8,086 nt of DNA, from contig DGEY01000081.1 of the NCBI GenBank assembly GCA_002391385.1, positions 1 to 8,086 on the forward strand, in the 5' to 3' direction. Below the pieces are notes generated by a model. That model made no database searches and was not told the DNA's origin. It saw only the letters and a program-made list of their open reading frames with translations. This DNA is from Firmicutes bacterium UBA3914. Its GTDB lineage: Bacteria > Bacillota > Limnochordia > Darwinibacteriales > Darwinibacteriaceae. This document shows positions 1 through 5,862 of this stretch, piece by piece; the first letter of the stretch is position 1; every line of letters starts with the position of its first letter. The translations under genes and the position numbers were made by a program.

Positions 1-1
1 A

Positions 2-973
2 AGGTATGCAGAGCTCTTGGAGCAGATCTTCCGCACCAAGCTGGACAAAGAGGCGCAGATCCTGCTCAAGGTACCCTCCCTGCTTGGCTTTCGAGATCGC
101 AACATGGTGGCTCCCCTCCTTTTGGATGCGAGCCAGAAGCTCAAGGACAATCTCCTTCTCCAGGGCCTTTTGGCCGAGCACGGCTTGGCGGGGCTGGAAT
201 ACCACCCCGGCTACACCCTCAAGGTGCAGACCCTGGGCAACCTCCGGCTCTGGCGGGGCAAGGAAGAAATCGGCAGCAAGGAGTGGCAGCGGGAAAAGGC
301 GCTGGAGCTTTTCCTCCTCCTCTTCCTGAATCGGGGGAAGTACCTGCCCAGGGAGATCATCTTCGATACCCTCTGGCCCGAGGACGATCTGGAAACGGCT
401 GCCCGCAATTTCAAGGTGTCCCTCAATGCGGTGCGCAAAGCGCTGGAACCGGACCGCACCGCGCAGCAGACCTCCTTTTATATCCTCAGGAGCCGCTCCA
501 ACTATGGGTTCAACCCCCAGGCCAGCTATGTCCTGGACGCCGAGGAACTGGAGCGCCTGATCAGGCTGGGCGACAGCGCAGCTCATCCCCACCACCAGGC
601 GGAACTCTATCGGGAAGCGATCAAGCTTTACCGGGGGGATTTCCTGGAGGATCTGCCCTACCTGGAGTGGGTGGCGGACGAGCGGGAAAGGCTGCGCAGC
701 CTGTTTTTGGACACCGCGGACAAACTGGCCAGGTACCTTTACGAGCGGGAGGAAAACGAAGAAGCCCTGAAGCTCACCGAACTACTCCTGCAGCACGATC
801 CCTGCTGGGAACCGGCCTACCTGCTGCAGATGAAAATCTACGCCCGCACCAACAGGCCTTTTCTGGCGGTCAAGGTCTACCAGCGCTGCTGCGCAGTCTT
901 GGACCGGGAACTCAATGTGACCCCCATGCCGGCCATCGAAAGGTTCTATCAAAAACTTACTTCCAAAATGTAA
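2..973 (+). CDS. BTAD/winged-helix transcriptional activator (MalT/SARP-like), C-terminal part
   Basis: This is a DNA-binding transcriptional activator, cut at its 5' end by the window edge. The frame is open from base 2, so the TTG at 17 is probably internal; 323 residues remain. Numbering from base 2, about 70 residues of helical linker precede an OmpR-type winged helix at roughly 73-172. That domain opens with LKVQTLGNLRLW and contains the usual 'LxxLWP' step and a recognition-helix region around ARNFKVSLNAVRKAL. A bacterial transcriptional activator domain (BTAD, TPR-like helices) follows at about 176-318, recognisable from AELYREAIKLYRGDFLEDLPYLEW and the C-terminal YQRCCAVLDRELNVTP. In this family this C-terminal arrangement usually follows a STAND ATPase with TPRs (MalT/LuxR-like); that part would lie outside the window, so this is inference. 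The target genes are unknown. The gene ends 57 nt before the thiolase, which is a possible target but unproven. Confidence 0.85.
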   Translation, partial: RYAELLEQIFRTKLDKEAQILLKVPSLLGFRDRNMVAPLLLDASQKLKDNLLLQGLLAEHGLAGLEYHPGYTLKVQTLGNLRLWRGKEEIGSKEWQREKALELFLLLFLNRGKYLPREIIFDTLWPEDDLETAARNFKVSLNAVRKALEPDRTAQQTSFYILRSRSNYGFNPQASYVLDAEELERLIRLGDSAAHPHHQAELYREAIKLYRGDFLEDLPYLEWVADERERLRSLFLDTADKLARYLYEREENEEALKLTELLLQHDPCWEPAYLLQMKIYARTNRPFLAVKVYQRCCAVLDRELNVTPMPAIERFYQKLTSKM

Positions 974-982
974 CTGGTTTGT

Positions 983-1026
983 AACGCCCCTTCGTTAAGA
1001 TTTGAACAAACTCACGAAGGGGTGTT
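983..1026 (+). promoter_or_regulatory. Inverted repeat / RNA hairpin covering the thiolase ribosome binding site
   Basis: The 13-base arms AACGCCCCTTCGT (983-995) and ACGAAGGGGTGTT (1014-1026) pair along their whole length in RNA, with a single G-U pair, around an 18-nt AT-rich loop. The right arm contains GAAGGGG (1016-1022), which sits 8 nt before the ATG at 1031 and is the only good Shine-Dalgarno sequence for the thiolase. Folding would hide it. There is no T-run after the right arm, so an intrinsic terminator is unlikely. The arms could instead be the two half-sites of a DNA operator. The pairing is read directly; the regulatory role is inference. Confidence 0.55.
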
Positions 1027-1030
1027 GTGC

Positions 1031-2215
1031 ATGGCTGTGTATGTGGTTGGAACCTATCATTCCATAGTGGGACGTCTAGAGGAAAGCGTCTATGATCTGC
1101 TCATTCAGGCAGGTAGAGGCGCCCTGGCAGATGCCGGCGTGGAAGCCCGGGACATCGACGGCATCTGGGTTGGCAACTTCAGCGGGGGCGGCTTCAACTC
1201 CCAGGAACACCTGGCCCCCTGCGCCGTGGAGATCCATCCCGATTTGCGGTTCAAGCCGGCAACCCGGGTGGAAAATGCCTGTGCTTCAGGCTCCGCAGCC
1301 ATCGCCGCGGCCAAACAGGCTATTGAAGCCGGCGCCGCTGAACTGGCCCTGGTGATCGGTGTGGAGAAAATGACCAGCTTAAACACTTCCGGGGTCACTC
1401 AGGTTCTGGCCATGGCTTCCCACTGGCCGGAGGAAGGCGCCCAGGGCATGACCTTCCCCGGGCTCTTTGCCGAGTTCGCCAAGGGTTACCAGGAGCAGTA
1501 TCAGATTTCCCCCGAAGAGCTCCGGGTGCTCCTGGCCAAAGTGGCCGCCAAAAACCACCGCAACGCCGCGGCCAATCCCCTGGCCCAGATGCCCTGGGAG
1601 TGCACCTATGAAGATATTCTAAACCGGCCGGAGGAAAAGAACCCCATCGTGGCCGCTCCCCTGCGGCTCTTCGACTGCTCCTTGATTTCCGACGGCGCCG
1701 CAGCCCTGGTTCTGGCCTCGGAGGATAAAGCCAAGGAGCTCCAAAATGAGCTGGTGGAACTGAAGGCCCTGGCCCATACCACCGACTACCTGCCCCTGAG
1801 CAAGCGCTCCAAGGCGGAGTTCACCGCGGGGCGCAGAGCCATCCACAGGGCCTATGAGCTGGCGGGGATCACCGTGGACGATCTGGACTTCGCGGAGGTG
1901 CACGACTGCTTCACCATCGCCGAAGTGCTGGCTTACGAGGCCATGGGCTTAACGCCCCCGGGCCGGGGTGCCCAGGCCATCGAGGAAGGCTGGGTGGAAG
2001 TTGGGGCAAGGCTGCCGGTAAACGCCTCCGGGGGCCTCAAGGCCAAGGGACATCCTGTAGGGGCAACGGGGGTGTCCATGGCGGTCTTGGCCGTGAGGCA
2101 GCTTTTGGGTAGGGCCATCGGCCACCAGATTCCCGGGGCGGAAATCGGCCTCACCTACAACATCGGCGGCAGTGCCGTGAGCAACTACGCCCTCATTTTC
2201 CAGCGCATCAGGTAA
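1031..2215 (+). CDS. Thiolase-family protein, SCP2/archaeal acetyl-CoA acetyltransferase type
   Basis: This 394-residue, presumably cytosolic thiolase-fold enzyme fits acyl-CoA C-C bond formation or cleavage. Visible active-site residues are the nucleophile Cys84 in NACASGSAA, His291 with Cys293 in EVHDCFT, and His341 in GGLKAKGHPVGATG. The C-terminus reads YNIGGSAVSNY (376-386), without the CxG cysteine of classical FadA/AtoB thiolases. HDCF plus NIGG is the pattern of the SCP2-thiolase/archaeal-type branch, where the HDCF cysteine is thought to replace it. The start is ATG 1031, not the in-frame GTG at 1022, because GAAGGGG at 1016-1022 is correctly spaced for the ATG. Archaeal-type members often act with a DUF35 OB-fold partner and HMG-CoA synthase; neither gene is next to it here. 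It lies between a truncated regulator and a terminator, so it looks monocistronic. The substrate cannot be told from sequence. Confidence 0.88.
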   Translation: MAVYVVGTYHSIVGRLEESVYDLLIQAGRGALADAGVEARDIDGIWVGNFSGGGFNSQEHLAPCAVEIHPDLRFKPATRVENACASGSAAIAAAKQAIEAGAAELALVIGVEKMTSLNTSGVTQVLAMASHWPEEGAQGMTFPGLFAEFAKGYQEQYQISPEELRVLLAKVAAKNHRNAAANPLAQMPWECTYEDILNRPEEKNPIVAAPLRLFDCSLISDGAAALVLASEDKAKELQNELVELKALAHTTDYLPLSKRSKAEFTAGRRAIHRAYELAGITVDDLDFAEVHDCFTIAEVLAYEAMGLTPPGRGAQAIEEGWVEVGARLPVNASGGLKAKGHPVGATGVSMAVLAVRQLLGRAIGHQIPGAEIGLTYNIGGSAVSNYALIFQRIR

Positions 2216-2236
2216 GACAGTACTCAGGGAAGATGC

Positions 2237-2270
2237 GACCCCGCCCTCTGCGGCGGGGTTCACCATTATT
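2237..2270 (+). terminator. Probable intrinsic terminator after the thiolase
   Basis: ACCCCGCC (2238-2245) pairs perfectly with GGCGGGGT (2252-2259) around a 6-nt loop, and an outer G-U pair extends the stem. It lies 22 nt after the thiolase stop and is followed by the AT-rich but imperfect tail TTCACCATTATTTAG. The stem is strong; the U-tract is weak, so termination efficiency is uncertain. Confidence 0.6.
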
Positions 2271-2294
2271 TAGCCAAAACCCCGCTCCCTGGCC

Positions 2295-2323
2295 TTGAAC
2301 GTTTCCCTTATTCGTGGTATTAT
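2295..2323 (+). promoter_or_regulatory. Sigma-A-type promoter of the marR-ftsH operon
   Basis: TTGAAC (2295-2300, 4 of 6 matches to TTGACA) and TATTAT (2318-2323, 5 of 6 matches to TATAAT) are separated by exactly 17 bp in an AT-rich island inside GC-rich DNA. Transcription would start near 2330, leaving a leader of about 55 nt before the MarR start codon. Confidence 0.65.
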
Positions 2324-2330
2324 TTATAGT

Positions 2331-2354
2331 GAATACATTTTCATGCGTATATTC
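2331..2354 (+). promoter_or_regulatory. Candidate operator of the MarR regulator
   Basis: GAATAC (2331-2336) and GTATATTC (2347-2354) form an imperfect inverted repeat just downstream of the predicted transcription start. MarR proteins commonly bind such AT-rich palindromes in their own promoter regions. The right arm carries two extra bases relative to the left, so the site is only suggestive. Confidence 0.3.
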
Positions 2355-2384
2355 TTTCTTACACATAAATAAAGGAGGCGTTCC

Positions 2385-2852
2385 ATGGATATCCGGGAAT
2401 TCCAGAACCATCTGTGGCAGCTGTTCCGGGCCATCGGTCAGGGGCTGGACGGGCCCCTGGGAACCATTGTGCAGGCCCACGGGATCACCATGACCCAGCT
2501 GCGCATCCTCATGGAAGTGGACCACCGCAGTGAGATGACCGTGGGGGAACTGAGCCAGGCCCTGGGTTCAGCGCCGGCCAACTCATCCGCTATGTGCAAG
2601 ACTCTGGAGAAAAAAGGCTTGGTGAGCCGGGACCGCAGCCCAGAGGATGAACGCATTGTGCTCATCACCTTGACACCTGAGGGCAAACGGGTGCTGCATC
2701 TGATCGAAGAGGATCTGAGCAGCAAGTTCGACCCCGTGCTGGAAGGTTATTCCCCCGGGGAATTTGAGCAGATTATCAGCGGTATGGAAAAGCTGAAAGA
2801 AGTGGTCACCAGCCTTCAGCAGGCTTTCCAGAACAGTCCAGGGAGGAGGTAG
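2385..2852 (+). CDS. MarR-family transcriptional regulator
   Basis: This 155-residue protein has the normal MarR length. An N-terminal dimerisation helix (about 3-30) leads into a winged helix-turn-helix at about 33-100. The recognition part contains MTVGELSQALGSAPANSSAMCKTLEKKGLV, and the wing is RDRSPEDERIVLITLTPEGK at 82-101. C-terminal helices (about 102-150) complete the dimer. MarR proteins are usually repressors released by small ligands or by oxidation; a single cysteine, Cys71, lies in the recognition region, but redox sensing is speculation. The ATG at 2385 is fixed by AAGGAGG (2372-2378) with 6 nt spacing. The gene follows a clear promoter with a possible palindromic operator, which suggests autoregulation. 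Its stop is 3 nt from the FtsH start, and the FtsH ribosome binding site lies inside its last codons, so the two are cotranscribed and probably translationally coupled. Confidence 0.9.
   Translation: MDIREFQNHLWQLFRAIGQGLDGPLGTIVQAHGITMTQLRILMEVDHRSEMTVGELSQALGSAPANSSAMCKTLEKKGLVSRDRSPEDERIVLITLTPEGKRVLHLIEEDLSSKFDPVLEGYSPGEFEQIISGMEKLKEVVTSLQQAFQNSPGRR
2841..2850 (+). promoter_or_regulatory. FtsH ribosome binding site inside the end of marR
   Basis: GGGAGGAGGT overlaps the last codons and the first base of the stop codon of the MarR gene, 5 nt before the FtsH ATG at 2856. This fixes the FtsH start and indicates that the two genes form one operon. Confidence 0.75.
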
Positions 2853-2855
2853 CCC

Positions 2856-4682
2856 ATGCCTGACAGGGATAAAACCCCCAAAAAGCCATTGATCTTTTAC
2901 TATCTCATCTCTATCGTTATCCTCTTCATCATCAACGCCGTGGTGCTCCCCTCGTTCCTCCGCCGCCAGCTCACGGAGGTTGATTACAGCACCTTCCTCC
3001 AGGCCTTGGAAGAAAACCGGGTGCTGGAGGTGGAAATGAGCGCTGATGGCCAGGAGCTGGCCTACGTGGCCTTGGACGCACGCGGCCAGCGCCAAACCTA
3101 CGTAACTGTGGTCATGCCTGATCCGGACCTTTTGAGCCGGCTGCGGGCCAGCGAAAACAACATCCGCTTTTCCCGGGTCAAGCCCACCCAGCCCAATCCC
3201 ATCCTCACGTACCTTTTCAGCCTGATCGTGCCCATGTTGATCATCTTGGGTTTAGGCCGGCTCTTCTCCCGGCAGCTCCAGACCAGGATGGGGAATATCA
3301 TGGCCTTTGGCAAGAGCAATGCCCGGGTCTATGTGAAGGCCCAGACCGGCAAAACCTTTGCCGATGTGGCGGGCCAGGATGAGGCCAAGGAAGCGCTCAT
3401 GGAGATCGTGGACTTCCTCCATGATCCGGAGAAATACACCCGCATCGGGGCCTCCCTGCCGAAAGGGGCACTGCTGGTGGGCCCGCCGGGCACCGGTAAA
3501 ACGCTGCTGGCCCAGGCGGTGGCCGGCGAAGCTCAGGTACCCTTTTTCTCCATTTCCGGCTCGGAGTTCGTGGAGATGTTTGTGGGACTGGGGGCCGCCA
3601 AAGTGCGGGATCTCTTTAAGCAGGCGGAAGAGAAGGCCCCCTGCATAGTGTTCATCGACGAGATCGACACCATCGGCAAAAAGCGGGGTGAGGGCGGCCT
3701 TGCCGGTAACGACGAGCGGGAGCAGACCCTCAACCAGCTCCTCACGGAAATGGACGGCTTCGACTCCCGCAAAGGGGTGGTCCTTTTGGCCGCGACCAAC
3801 CGCCCCGAATCCCTTGACCCCGCCCTCTTGCGCCCGGGCCGCTTCGACCGGCGGATTCCCGTGGAACTGCCTGACCTGGCGGGACGTACAGCCATCCTCA
3901 AGGTCCATGCGGCCAAAGTGGCCATGGAACCAGGCGTGGACCTGGAGGCCATCGCCCGGGCCACCGCGGGTGCCTCGGGGGCAGATCTGGCCAATATTAT
4001 CAACGAAGCGGCCCTGCGGGCTGTCCGGCTGGGCAGAAGCCGGGTAACCCAGGAGGACCTGGAGGAAAGCGTGGAAGTGGTCATCGCCGGCTACGAAAAG
4101 AAAAACGCCACCATTTCCCCCAAGGAAAAGGAGATCATCGCCTACCACGAAATCGGGCATGCTTTGGTGGCGGCCAAACAGACCAACTCTCCGCCGGTGC
4201 ACAAGATCACCATCATCCCCCGCACTTCAGGTGCTTTGGGGTACACCATGCAGGTGGAAGAGGATGACCGCTACCTTTTGACCAAGGAAGAGGCCATGGC
4301 CCGCCTGGCCACCTTAACCGGCGGACGGGCCGCGGAAGAGCTGGTGTTCAACACAGCCACCACCGGTGCCGCCAACGACATCGAAAAGGCCACCCGGCTG
4401 GCCAGGGCCATGGTCACCCGCTACGGCATGAGCGAGCAGTTCGGCATGGTGGCCCTGGAGACGGTGACCAACCCCTACCTGGGCGGCGATGCGGTGCCCA
4501 CCTGCTCCTCGGAAACGGCCGCGGCCGTGGACAAGGCCGTGATGGAGCTGATCAACAAAGCCCATGAGCGGGCGGTGAACATCCTCAAGGACAACATGGA
4601 CAAACTGCACGAGCTGGCCCGCCACCTCCTGGCCAAGGAGACCATCACCGGCGAGGAGTTCATGCAGATCCTAGGCACCTAA
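2856..4682 (+). CDS. ftsH: ATP-dependent zinc metalloprotease FtsH
   Basis: FtsH is a membrane-anchored AAA+ protease that extracts and degrades damaged membrane proteins and unstable regulators as a hexamer. This 608-residue copy is complete. It has TM1 at about 13-32, an extracytoplasmic domain at about 35-112 starting with the usual VDYSTFLQAL, and TM2 at about 114-136. The AAA+ module carries Walker A GPPGTGKT (209-216), pore motif MFVG (241-244), Walker B IVFIDEID (264-271), and a second region of homology with ATNRP and RPGRFDR holding arginine fingers Arg326 and Arg329. The protease domain has the zinc motif HEIGH (431-435) and the probable third ligand Asp508 in AANDIEKAT. The usual motif is HEAGH, so Ala is replaced by Ile, but all metal and catalytic residues remain. 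The C-terminal tail after the protease domain is short. It is second in an operon behind a MarR gene, so its expression is probably ligand-controlled. It may be an accessory FtsH paralogue and not the housekeeping copy. Confidence 0.96.
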   Translation: MPDRDKTPKKPLIFYYLISIVILFIINAVVLPSFLRRQLTEVDYSTFLQALEENRVLEVEMSADGQELAYVALDARGQRQTYVTVVMPDPDLLSRLRASENNIRFSRVKPTQPNPILTYLFSLIVPMLIILGLGRLFSRQLQTRMGNIMAFGKSNARVYVKAQTGKTFADVAGQDEAKEALMEIVDFLHDPEKYTRIGASLPKGALLVGPPGTGKTLLAQAVAGEAQVPFFSISGSEFVEMFVGLGAAKVRDLFKQAEEKAPCIVFIDEIDTIGKKRGEGGLAGNDEREQTLNQLLTEMDGFDSRKGVVLLAATNRPESLDPALLRPGRFDRRIPVELPDLAGRTAILKVHAAKVAMEPGVDLEAIARATAGASGADLANIINEAALRAVRLGRSRVTQEDLEESVEVVIAGYEKKNATISPKEKEIIAYHEIGHALVAAKQTNSPPVHKITIIPRTSGALGYTMQVEEDDRYLLTKEEAMARLATLTGGRAAEELVFNTATTGAANDIEKATRLARAMVTRYGMSEQFGMVALETVTNPYLGGDAVPTCSSETAAAVDKAVMELINKAHERAVNILKDNMDKLHELARHLLAKETITGEEFMQILGT

Positions 4683-4686
4683 CAGC

Positions 4687-4730
4687 CAAAGGGGAATGGG
4701 CCTTCTTTGCCCATTCCCCTTTGCATTTTC
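4687..4730. terminator. Strong intrinsic terminator after ftsH, possibly bidirectional
   Basis: A perfect 15-bp stem, CAAAGGGGAATGGGC (4687-4701) with GCCCATTCCCCTTTG (4709-4723), surrounds a 7-nt loop. On the plus strand it is followed by CATTTTCC. The flanking A residues on the left arm give a short T-run on the minus strand, so it may also stop transcripts from the convergent gene ending at 4752. It begins 4 nt after the FtsH stop. Confidence 0.85.
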
Positions 4731-4751
4731 CTGATCAAACAGCCGCCTTGC

Positions 4752-5252
4752 CTACTTCACCGGGATGTAATAGTCCAGAATCAGCTCGCCGTTTGCGTCG
4801 GGCTCGGTGTAGCGGGGGCAGTTGTAGAGCTCCATGGACCAGCCGGCGGCTTGGTCGTACTCATAACCTTTCCCCAAGAGGGCCTCCATGGTCACGGTGT
4901 GGGCAGCAAAGAGCACTTCAGCTTCTTGGCCCTTGATCCAGGCCACCGCCGCCCGGCCTGCGGGAAGTATGCGGCCTTCGAAGCCCTCTGGCACGGGCAC
5001 CTCGGGTTTCATCAGCATCCCGCAGATATAGGTGAAGCTTTCCTCTCCCCAGTCCCCGATCCAACCCACATAGTCCTCCGCCACGTGATACTCCCGCAGC
5101 GTCTCCAGGGTGGCAAAGGTTCCGTCGTTAAAGCACTGGTGCCAGAGGGCAGGTATGGGATTGCTCTCCATCTCCTTGGGCACCTGTATGGCCTTTCCCA
5201 CCACGCACAGCTGGGGCAAATCCTTCACCTCAAAATGTACTAGCCTGGGCAC
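4752..5252 (-). CDS. GyrI-like / AraC effector-binding-domain protein
   Basis: This is a stand-alone small-molecule-binding domain of the GyrI/SOUL-like superfamily (AraC_E_bind, Cass2-type), about 166 residues. It starts with the family's typical opening strand, RLVHFEVKDLPQLCVVGKAI. Next come an aromatic helix region (IPALWHQCF), the YICGMLMKP strand, the VPEGFEGRILPAGRAAVAWIKG repeat half, and a C-terminal GELILDYYIPVK strand. Family members bind hydrophobic or cationic drugs, and some act as hydrolases or sequestering proteins. There is no DNA-binding domain, so it is not itself a transcription factor. The open frame reaches back to a GTG at 5315, but I prefer the GTG at 5252. It is preceded by AAAGGGG (5268-5262) with 9 nt spacing and gives the usual family N-terminus; an ATG at 5273 lacks a ribosome binding site. 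It is convergent with ftsH, and the ligand is unknown. Confidence 0.75.
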   Translation of the reverse strand: MPRLVHFEVKDLPQLCVVGKAIQVPKEMESNPIPALWHQCFNDGTFATLETLREYHVAEDYVGWIGDWGEESFTYICGMLMKPEVPVPEGFEGRILPAGRAAVAWIKGQEAEVLFAAHTVTMEALLGKGYEYDQAAGWSMELYNCPRYTEPDANGELILDYYIPVK

Positions 5253-5331
5253 TGTCCATCGCCCCTTTCCCATTTTTACCCAATGCTTCGCCAGTGCACT
5301 CCCCGTTCCTGCCACCGCTTAAGCCGCGGGG

Positions 5332-5365
5332 AAAACAAAACTTAGGCGGCATAAAGCGGCCAGCC
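5332..5365 (-). terminator. Candidate intrinsic terminator after the zinc-ribbon membrane gene
   Basis: Reading the minus strand just after the stop codon, GGCTGGC can pair with GCCGCC (6 G-C pairs, one bulged T) around an 8-nt loop, followed by TAAG and then TTTTGTTTT. The U-rich tail is good, but the stem is short and the T-run starts 4 nt late. If real, it separates this gene from the effector-binding gene downstream. Confidence 0.45.
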
Positions 5366-5740
5366 TTACTGCAGCCTGGTGCCGCACTGACTGCAGTATT
5401 TGGCACTTGTGGGAGCGGGGCTGCCGCACTCGGGACAGCTCAGGCGCTCGCCGCGCACCAGCCGCCGCAGCCAGCCGGCGATGCTCTCCGAATGGCCCAC
5501 CAGGGTAAGACCCAGACCGATTTTCACCAGGTAACTGCCGATACCAAGCAGCACTATACCCACCGCCGCCCCTTCAAAGGACACCAAGCGCCTCAAGGCA
5601 GGACTCCTCCAGGGCATGATGAAGGGATCGTCCATACCAACGGCGAAAAAACCCCGCAGGAACAGCAGCAAACCGACTATGGCGCAAACGCCGCCGAGGA
5701 TCAAAAGCGCAATGCCTCCTCTGGCGAGCTTCCTGGACAT
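5366..5740 (-). CDS. Small membrane protein with C-terminal zinc ribbon
   Basis: This 124-residue protein has two hydrophobic helices (about 8-30 and 57-80) and a C-terminal zinc ribbon in which Cys102, Cys105, Cys116 and Cys119 form CPEC and CSQC knuckles. Between the helices lies a short segment with MDDPF and basic residues (RSPALRR). Arginines (RRLVRGER) after the second helix favour a cytoplasmic location for the ribbon, so both termini are probably inside. The ATG at 5740 is supported by an AGGAGGG ribosome binding site 7 nt upstream on the minus strand. Such 'zinc-ribbon domain-containing' membrane proteins are common in Gram-positive genomes and have no assigned function; I do not recognise this one. 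It is divergent from the AlkZ-like gene across 122 bp and lies 113 bp upstream of the effector-binding gene on the same strand. Confidence 0.8.
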   Translation of the reverse strand: MSRKLARGGIALLILGGVCAIVGLLLFLRGFFAVGMDDPFIMPWRSPALRRLVSFEGAAVGIVLLGIGSYLVKIGLGLTLVGHSESIAGWLRRLVRGERLSCPECGSPAPTSAKYCSQCGTRLQ

Positions 5741-5847
5741 GCCATCACCCTCCTCCCTTGCATCATACGCTGTGGCCCGCTGAAGACATACCCCGGCGGA
5801 GGGAGCAAGCGCCCCGCGGCGAGCTGTCGAGATCTGCCAATCACATT

Positions 5848-5855
5848 AAAGGAGG
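5848..5855 (+). promoter_or_regulatory. Ribosome binding site fixing the GTG start of the AlkZ-like gene
   Basis: AAAGGAGG is followed after 7 nt by the GTG at 5863. The same frame is open from an ATG-less region further back to 5758, but those 35 upstream codons show no family similarity and no ribosome binding site. Confidence 0.75.
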
Positions 5856-5862
5856 CGTCTTC

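Noticed and set aside
3252..4202. Long minus-strand open frame of 316 codons inside ftsH
   Set aside because: It is an antisense shadow of a highly conserved AAA+ gene in GC-rich DNA, with no ribosome binding site and a low-complexity Gly/His/Arg-rich product.
4707..5243. Plus-strand open frame of 178 codons opposite the effector-binding gene
   Set aside because: It starts inside the ftsH terminator hairpin and its product has no recognisable domain, whereas the minus strand encodes a known fold.
5308..5330. Palindrome GCTTAAGC near CCGCGG between the two minus-strand genes
   Set aside because: It is only 8 bp, does not extend outward, and is easily expected by chance.
2371..5859. The string TAAAGGAGGCGT occurs before both marR (2370-2381) and the AlkZ-like gene (5847-5858)
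   Set aside because: Both copies are strong ribosome binding sites at the expected distance; the shared 12 bases are explained by that function and no wider repeat is seen.
5741..5862. Possible divergent promoter, with TATGAT on the minus strand at about 5762-5767
   Set aside because: There is no matching -35 box at 16-18 bp, and the start would fall almost on the ribosome binding site; no convincing plus-strand promoter was found either.
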